Positions 59,293 through 64,000 of a stretch of DNA of 64,000 nt are shown here, piece after piece. The first letter of the stretch is position 1; each line of letters starts with the position of its first letter. This DNA is from Emcibacter sp. (GTDB lineage: Bacteria > Pseudomonadota > Alphaproteobacteria > Sphingomonadales > Emcibacteraceae). Both the position numbers and the translations under genes were made by a program. The DNA is taken from the NCBI GenBank assembly GCA_021774785.1, contig JAJFIQ010000023.1, positions 115,711-179,710 of the forward strand. The letters run 5' to 3'. The notes beneath the pieces were generated by a model. It saw only the letters and a list, made by a program, of their open reading frames with translations, did not search any database and was not told the DNA's origin.

Positions 59293-60072
59293 CTAATCGA
59301 TGAATTGTTCGTTCAATATTCTTTCTTCCAGGGTGTGATGGCTGTCAAAAAGGAGGTTTATTTTAATTGATCTGTCTTGTTCGATACTGACCCTGGTGAT
59401 GTGACGGACTTCCCTGATGTCAGCAACGGCACTTACCGGACGTTTGACAGGGTCAATAATTTCAAAAACAACTTTTGAGTTTTGTGGTAAAAGCGCCCCT
59501 TTCCACCGTCTTGGTCGAAATGCACTGATGGGCGTCATTGCCATAATTTCCGCGTTCATGGGAATGATTGGGCCATGGGCCGATAGATTGTAAGCAGTGC
59601 TCCCGGCTGGTGTAGACAATAGAATACCATCACAGACTAGTTCATCCATCCTGACCTTCTCATCCACCAGAACCCTGATTTTGGCCGTTTGCCGGGTTTG
59701 CCGTAGCAGGGAGACCTCGTTAATGGCCAAGGCTTGCAATTGTTTGCCATCGTCAGTCTCCGCAGTCATACGCAGAGGGTGGAGGGTAATTGGTGTGGAT
59801 GCTTTTATGCGGTCGATCAGGTTGTTTTCCCGGAAATCATTGAGTAGAAATCCGACTGTTCCTCTGTTCATGCCGAAAATGGACGCCTTATGGGGCATTA
59901 TATCATGAATGAGATGAAGTATGAAACCATCGCCACCAAGGGCCACTATGATATCGGCTTCATTTATCGGTACAAAATCATAATGGGCCTTCAAAGCGGC
60001 TGCAGCTTCCTGAGCCGTGTTCGTCTCAGAGGCAACGAGGGCAATTTTTTTATGGGCTTCTGTCATGGTCAT
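59293..60072 (-). CDS. nadK: NAD kinase
   Basis: A 259-residue ATP/polyphosphate-dependent NAD kinase producing NADP. The catalytic GGDG is in [20 protein letters not shown] (about 45-62), followed by the NxE motif [14 protein letters not shown] and the diphosphate-binding [19 protein letters not shown] start at ATG 60066, two codons later, is equally possible. Confidence 0.95.
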   Translation of the reverse strand: MTMTEAHKKIALVASETNTAQEAAAALKAHYDFVPINEADIIVALGGDGFILHLIHDIMPHKASIFGMNRGTVGFLLNDFRENNLIDRIKASTPITLHPLRMTAETDDGKQLQALAINEVSLLRQTRQTAKIRVLVDEKVRMDELVCDGILLSTPAGSTAYNLSAHGPIIPMNAEIMAMTPISAFRPRRWKGALLPQNSKVVFEIIDPVKRPVSAVADIREVRHITRVSIEQDRSIKINLLFDSHHTLEERILNEQFID

Positions 60073-60114
60073 CTTTGGGACATCACAATTATATCTATGA
60101 TAAAATGTTATGAC

Positions 60115-61230
60115 CTAGAATATAGAGGTGCCGGTGGCTTCTGCAACCCATTTTTGAATAGTTGCCAGCGCTTTCTTCTTATCAAGTCTTTTGAAATGGT
60201 CAAAAGCTTTGGACGTTTCCTCCTCATTAAGATTGGGATCGATATTCTGAGCCTTGCGCGTCAGCTTATAAATTGTCAGGAACACGCTTTGGTCTATGTC
60301 CGCGGCACAGCAGGAAACGGCCAAAGCCTCTGCACCCCTGTCATAGAGAAAAGACCGGATAATTTTTTGTGGTACATGAACTATCTTTGCAAAGGCAATC
60401 TCAAACAGGGATATTTGACCCTGATTTAGACATTTCATCAGGAAGGATGGTGTTAATTTGCCAGCCTTGTGTAATTTATTAACTAGGAGAACTTCAGATT
60501 TCTCTTTGGTTATCTGGCTATCGCCATCATTATTTACTTCTTCCACTGCTGCATTCAGTAGGGTGTCAATATCCTCCTCACTTAAGTGAAAGTTGGTTAA
60601 AATTGACTGTTTCAAGCTAAGAGATACCCACTGGTACATTTTGGCGGCCATTTCCTTTGGCAGGTCGGGCCGCTCGATGAGAGGGGGTTGGATGAGCACG
60701 TTATTTTTAGATTTTTCCACTAAAATTGACAATGATTTATTAGCAATTTCGGCATCATGATTGTTGATTAACGTGACCAATGTCTTGCTATTACCGATAG
60801 AGATTAATTCTTGTGCGATATCAGAAGAAAGATGTTCCCGGCTGGCGATGCCAAGTTGATGTTGAACGGATTTGTGACGAATGATTTTAATAAGCTCTTT
60901 ATCTGACAATAGTTTGCTCATTGACAACACCGGCGTCGCGACTTCTATCTGGTCATTGGCTAACAGGATTATTAATTCAACAGGGGCATTTTTATTTTCG
61001 GCTAGACGAGAAGCCAGCTTTTGCCGGACATTTGTTTTTACATCATTTAGCAGCTTTTCCAGTATATCTGACATCAATGATAATTCATTGGTTTTCAGTT
61101 CAGTATGACGCCGTTCCAGAAAATCAGTAATCGTGTTGAAAAGCTCTGAACGGCCGTTGCCTTTTTTAGCATAAGCAAATTCAAGAAGGCTATTAACTTC
61201 TTCGTCTATTGGTATGTTATTTGGTGCCAT
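60115..61230 (-). CDS. DUF2336 family protein
   Basis: A 371-residue helical protein of the DUF2336 family common in alphaproteobacteria. The family's repetitive region is visible: VRQKLASRLAENKNAPVELI followed by LLANDQIEVATPVLSMSKLL and SVQHQLGIASREHLSSDIAQ (about 75-160). No enzyme motif is present; it may be a HEAT-like scaffold in envelope or signalling functions. The DUF name is all that is known. Confidence 0.85.
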   Translation of the reverse strand: MAPNNIPIDEEVNSLLEFAYAKKGNGRSELFNTITDFLERRHTELKTNELSLMSDILEKLLNDVKTNVRQKLASRLAENKNAPVELIILLANDQIEVATPVLSMSKLLSDKELIKIIRHKSVQHQLGIASREHLSSDIAQELISIGNSKTLVTLINNHDAEIANKSLSILVEKSKNNVLIQPPLIERPDLPKEMAAKMYQWVSLSLKQSILTNFHLSEEDIDTLLNAAVEEVNNDGDSQITKEKSEVLLVNKLHKAGKLTPSFLMKCLNQGQISLFEIAFAKIVHVPQKIIRSFLYDRGAEALAVSCCAADIDQSVFLTIYKLTRKAQNIDPNLNEEETSKAFDHFKRLDKKKALATIQKWVAEATGTSIF

Positions 61231-61519
61231 AATACCCTGTATAATAATACTGTCTTTATAGTTTACCTATTACGTAAGGTATCCTGTCACAGGTGAGTTT
61301 GCAATAGTTAATAAAAACATATCCGTATCTCATAACGCGTTATTATAATTAAGAAAATAAGGATAGCAAGAATAAATAGAGTAGATATTCAACCATGACT
61401 CGCAACCATTAGTATATACTAATATTGCTATGGCAGTCAATAGAAGGTTATGGAATTAGTGGAGATAACTGATGCGGCAAGAATAAATTACTTCACTGTA
61501 TATATTATTATCGTTCGTA
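61231..61519. other. Gene-free intergenic region with a perfect 14-bp palindrome
   Basis: Between the DUF2336 and FAH genes no gene is seen in about 290 bases. It contains TTAGTATATACTAA at 61409-61422 (perfect palindrome) and CCTGTcACAGG at 61283-61293. The first could be a regulator site upstream of the divergent DUF2336 gene. AT content is high. Confidence 0.45.
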
Positions 61520-62215
61520 TTATAGGGGATCGCTGATCGTGGTAACCAGATCACTTAAGCCCTCAATAGATACAATAATGATATCCCCTGACTTCACGGG
61601 ACCAACACCAGCCGGTGTGCCGGTATAGATAAGGTCTCCGGGCTGTATATGAATGGAGCGCGACAGGATTGAAACGATCTCCCGAACATTCCAGATGAGC
61701 ATGGAGATATCAGATTCTTGTTTGAGTTCCCCATTCACCCGCAACGTAATTTTGCCATGGGTCATTTCGTCGTTTTCTGCTATGGCGTGAATTGGGCCAC
61801 AAGGGGCAGAAAGGTCAAAGGCTTTACCCCAATCCCAAGGCCGCCCAGCTTCCCTTGCAATCTTTTGTTGGTCACGGCGGGTCAGGTCATTGCCTGCCGC
61901 ATAGCCATAAATATGAGAGTGCACATCTTTTTCGGCTATTCTGAACCCGCCTTTGCCGATGGCGACAACAAGTTCAGCCTCATGATGAAAATTTTCCGTT
62001 TCCGGTGGGTAAGGTATGGTTGTATGGGAGTCTACAACAGCATCGGCCGGTTTGGTAAAAAAGAACGGCACTTCTCTGTCGGGGTCATGACCCATTTCAA
62101 TAGCATGGGCGCGATAGTTCCGCCCGACGCAAAAAATTCTGCGTACAGGAAAACGGGACTCTTGCCCTGATATGGCAACGGTTGGTGGTGATTGTGGGTT
62201 AAAAATATATTTCAT
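61520..62215 (-). CDS. Fumarylacetoacetate hydrolase family protein
   Basis: A 231-residue FAH-fold enzyme that hydrolyses or isomerises beta-diketo/oxaloacetate-type acids. It has RIFCVGRNYRAHAIEMG, FFTKPADAVVDSHTTIPYPP, the metal-binding FHHEAELVVAIGKGG (E-x-E type) and GDLIYTGTPAGVGPVKSGD. ATG 62215 follows AAGGAATTAGAC; the size suits the acylpyruvase/oxaloacetate decarboxylase group. Substrate not determinable. Confidence 0.9.
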   Translation of the reverse strand: MKYIFNPQSPPTVAISGQESRFPVRRIFCVGRNYRAHAIEMGHDPDREVPFFFTKPADAVVDSHTTIPYPPETENFHHEAELVVAIGKGGFRIAEKDVHSHIYGYAAGNDLTRRDQQKIAREAGRPWDWGKAFDLSAPCGPIHAIAENDEMTHGKITLRVNGELKQESDISMLIWNVREIVSILSRSIHIQPGDLIYTGTPAGVGPVKSGDIIIVSIEGLSDLVTTISDPL

Positions 62216-62315
62216 GTCTAATTCCTTACCATAGAAAGTGGTTACAAAATTCATTCTGTAAGCTGTTAATATATAATAGGGCAGAAAGAATAAATATTTT
62301 TTTATTTGGAAAAAG

Positions 62316-62391
62316 TGGTGCCCCCACACAGACTCGAACTGCGGACCTATTGATTACAAATCAATTGCTCTACCAACTGAGCTATAGGGGC
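62316..62391 (-). tRNA. tRNA-Thr (anticodon TGT)
   Basis: A 76-nt tRNA on the minus strand with complete cloverleaf: acceptor GCCCCTA/TGGGGGC, anticodon loop TTTGTAA giving TGT, T-arm GTTCGAGTC, and encoded CCA at the 3' end. It reads ACA and ACG. It lies between the FAH gene and rlmB. Confidence 0.95.
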
Positions 62392-62501
62392 TCTTTACAT
62401 ATGAGCCGAGTGGCTCCTGAAAAGTAGCCGAAACCTAGTGGCCTTTGAATTTAAAATCAAGCAAAAAATAATAAATTTTTGCAGGTTTTATTTCCAGTAA
62501 T

Positions 62502-63374
62502 TTATTCAGAAAATTCATAAAGCGCAATGGCGGCGGCGTTGGAGACATTAAGGCTTTCCACAGCACGGCTGATAGGTAGTTTAATCAGGGCATCGCAATG
62601 TTCAATAGTGCCCTTGCGGAGTCCTTTTCCTTCGGCTCCCATAACAAGAGCAATGTTGTTGCCAAAATCTACATCGCGGATGGATAGTTCAGCTGTGCCG
62701 TCTAATCCCAGTCGCCAGTAGCCCATCTCTGCCAACATATCCAATGTGCGGCTTAGGTTGGTGACCCGAACCCAGGGCAGGGCTTCCAATGCACCTGATG
62801 CTGACTTGGCCAATGTACCACTTTCCGGCGGTGAATGTCGATCTGTGCTGATGATGGCGCGGGCACCAAAAGCGGCGGCTGACCTGATAATCGCGCCAAC
62901 ATTATGGGGATCGGTGACCTGATCCAGAATAAGTACCATATGTGATTTCCCGTCCTCAATCCGGCAGCAAGTTTCAAGACTATTATCCTCTAGCGGATTG
63001 GTGTGCAGTGCAACGCCCTGATGCAGACAATCCGCCGGCAGGTTTTTTTCCAGCACTTCCGGCAGAACAATTTCTGGAGTCAGGGGGCGAATATCCTGAT
63101 TGATTTGACTGAATATGGCCAGATACTGATCGGCACTTCTTTTGGTAACCAGCAGCCGCCTGATATGACGGTCAGGATTATTCAGTGCCGCCAGCACCGG
63201 ATGTTTGCCAAAAAGCCACAGGTCCTTGTTGTTTCCAACTGCGGTGCTTTTCTTATATTCCCGACTTGAATTCTGCAGAGAATCCCGCCTCAATGCCCGG
63301 CCTGTTTTTTTGACAGTTTTGCTGGGTTTCGAACCGTGACGTTGCATCTTTTTATCTTTTTTGCTCATAGCCAT
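62502..63374 (-). CDS. rlmB: 23S rRNA 2'-O-methyltransferase RlmB-like (SpoU family)
   Basis: A 290-residue SPOUT methyltransferase for a 23S rRNA guanosine. A basic N-terminal extension (MSKKDKKMQRHGSKPSKTVK) is followed by the substrate-binding domain (LWLFGKHPVLAALNNPDRHI) and the SpoU knot: DPHNVGAIIRSAAAFGARAI, LVMGAEGKGLRKG and LPISRAVESLNVSNAAAIAL. ATG 63374 was chosen; GTG 63386 or ATG 63368 are possible. Confidence 0.92.
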   Translation of the reverse strand: MAMSKKDKKMQRHGSKPSKTVKKTGRALRRDSLQNSSREYKKSTAVGNNKDLWLFGKHPVLAALNNPDRHIRRLLVTKRSADQYLAIFSQINQDIRPLTPEIVLPEVLEKNLPADCLHQGVALHTNPLEDNSLETCCRIEDGKSHMVLILDQVTDPHNVGAIIRSAAAFGARAIISTDRHSPPESGTLAKSASGALEALPWVRVTNLSRTLDMLAEMGYWRLGLDGTAELSIRDVDFGNNIALVMGAEGKGLRKGTIEHCDALIKLPISRAVESLNVSNAAAIALYEFSE

Positions 63375-63548
63375 GCTATAAGCCACTCTTGCCCATAGGG
63401 CAACAGCTTAACGGTTTAAAATAAGCGTTTTTATGATGTTCTTAATGGCATTGAGGTTTTTCTTTAAAATTTGTTTGACATGATCAAATAAATGTCCATA
63501 TTGCGGCTTCACAACTGTTGTAATTTTATGACGGTTAGGCTTAATCCC

Positions 63549-63634
63549 GGAGGGGTGGCCGAGTGGTTAAAGGCAGCAGACTGTAAATCTGCCCGCGTAT
63601 GCGTACACAGGTTCGAATCCTGTCCCCTCCACCA
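63549..63634 (+). tRNA. tRNA-Tyr (anticodon GTA)
   Basis: An 86-nt class II tRNA with acceptor GGAGGGG/CCCCTCC, anticodon loop CTGTAAA (GTA), a long variable arm around CCGCGTATGCGTA, T-arm GGTTCGAATCC and encoded CCA. Confidence 0.96.
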
Positions 63635-63683
63635 TTTTCCTCATAGCTTAAATATTGGGGAGAATGTATAGTTGGTAAATTAT

Positions 63684-63757
63684 GCGGGCGTAGCATAATG
63701 GTAATGCAGCAGCCTTCCAAGCTGAGTACGAGGGTTCGATTCCCTTCGCCCGCTCCA
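63684..63757 (+). tRNA. tRNA-Gly (anticodon TCC)
   Basis: A 74-nt tRNA with acceptor GCGGGCG/CGCCCGC, anticodon loop with TCC (reads GGA/GGG), T-arm GGGTTCGATTCCC and encoded CCA. It is close upstream of tuf, as in the classical tRNA-tuf clusters. Confidence 0.96.
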
Positions 63758-63865
63758 AAATTTTGAAATGCGGTGAATGTGCCCCAAATTTTATATATGG
63801 CTCATTTGCTGACTTGAATTGTACAGGGGAAATTGTTCCCTTTATATATTAGGGTTTGAAAGACT

Positions 63866-64000
63866 ATGGCTAAAGAGAAATTTGAACGTAACAAGCCGCA
63901 TTGTAACATTGGAACAATCGGCCATGTTGACCACGGGAAGACCACATTGACCGCTGCGATCACGAAAGTGCTTTCAGAAAAAGGTGGTGCAGAATTCACA
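63866..64000 (+). CDS. tuf: Elongation factor Tu (N-terminal part, cut by window)
   Basis: The first 45 codons of EF-Tu, starting [20 protein letters not shown] and continuing with the P-loop [14 protein letters not shown] (G1 motif). This sequence is diagnostic. It is downstream of tRNA-Tyr and tRNA-Gly, an arrangement conserved in proteobacteria. The rest lies right of the window. Confidence 0.98.
   Translation, partial: MAKEKFERNKPHCNIGTIGHVDHGKTTLTAAITKVLSEKGGAEFT

Noticed and set aside
59890..60429. 179-codon plus-strand frame across nadK and DUF2336
   Set aside because: It is antisense to the start of NAD kinase and to the end of the DUF2336 gene; no motif supports it.

Overview
The window comes from an alphaproteobacterial chromosome. 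The supporting genes are a DUF2336 protein, a DUF2333 protein, a GapR homologue, a Fur/Mur-type regulator, the plsC-miaB-phoH-ybeY-corC-lnt gene string, and a dgcN/dgcA pair typical of marine alphaproteobacteria. I cannot name the genus. GC content is moderate, and ATG, GTG and TTG starts are all used, often with ATGA-type stop/start overlaps.

Positions 1 to about 33.5 kb are a large, mostly intact, lambdoid-style siphophage prophage; its left end lies outside the window. Reading left to right: (a) a leftward early operon (1-2357) with an ERF single-strand annealing protein cut by the window edge, an associated coiled-coil protein and several very small genes; (b) a lysogeny switch (2464-4055) with an S24-type repressor facing a Cro-like protein and two sets of paired operators; (c) a rightward early operon (4261-10129) with a CII-like HTH protein, a phage GapR, a VRR-NUC nuclease, an orphan DNA methyltransferase, a replication-initiation protein, many unknown small genes and an AP2-domain fragment; (d) a late promoter followed at once by a terminator (10154-10236), suggesting late antitermination; (e) the HNH-cos-TerS-TerL packaging block, the HK97-type portal/protease/capsid block, head-tail joining and tail genes with a textbook -1 frameshift in the tail chaperone, a short tape measure, a secreted moron gene, and a collagen-like tail-tip protein; (f) lysis genes (holin, M15 endolysin, embedded Rz/Rz1 pair); (g) a small leftward two-gene module with its own strong promoter and operator-like palindromes at the right end. 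No integrase is visible, so attL and the integrase should lie left of position 1, and attR near 33.4-33.6 kb just upstream of trpS.

Positions 33.7-64 kb are core chromosome: trpS, a DUF4136 lipoprotein, a DUF2333 protein, universal stress proteins, nfu, a polysaccharide deacetylase, a nitroreductase, tsaB-rimI, fur, plsC-miaB-phoH-ybeY-corC-lnt, an XRE regulator, pyrD, arsC, the D-glutamate catabolic genes dgcA/dgcN (dgcN split by a frameshift), recQ, a putative zinc protease, two tandem EamA transporters, a short-chain dehydrogenase, a pterin dehydratase, a sirtuin, NAD kinase, a DUF2336 protein, an FAH-family hydrolase, rlmB, tRNAs Thr/Tyr/Gly and the start of tuf.

The prophage is modular and appears functional: switch, replication, packaging, head, tail and lysis genes are all present and open. 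The most unusual elements are two recoding sites (one textbook, one speculative), two separate sets of paired operators with a 33-34 bp period, a moron with its own promoter and terminator, and the right-end HTH module.
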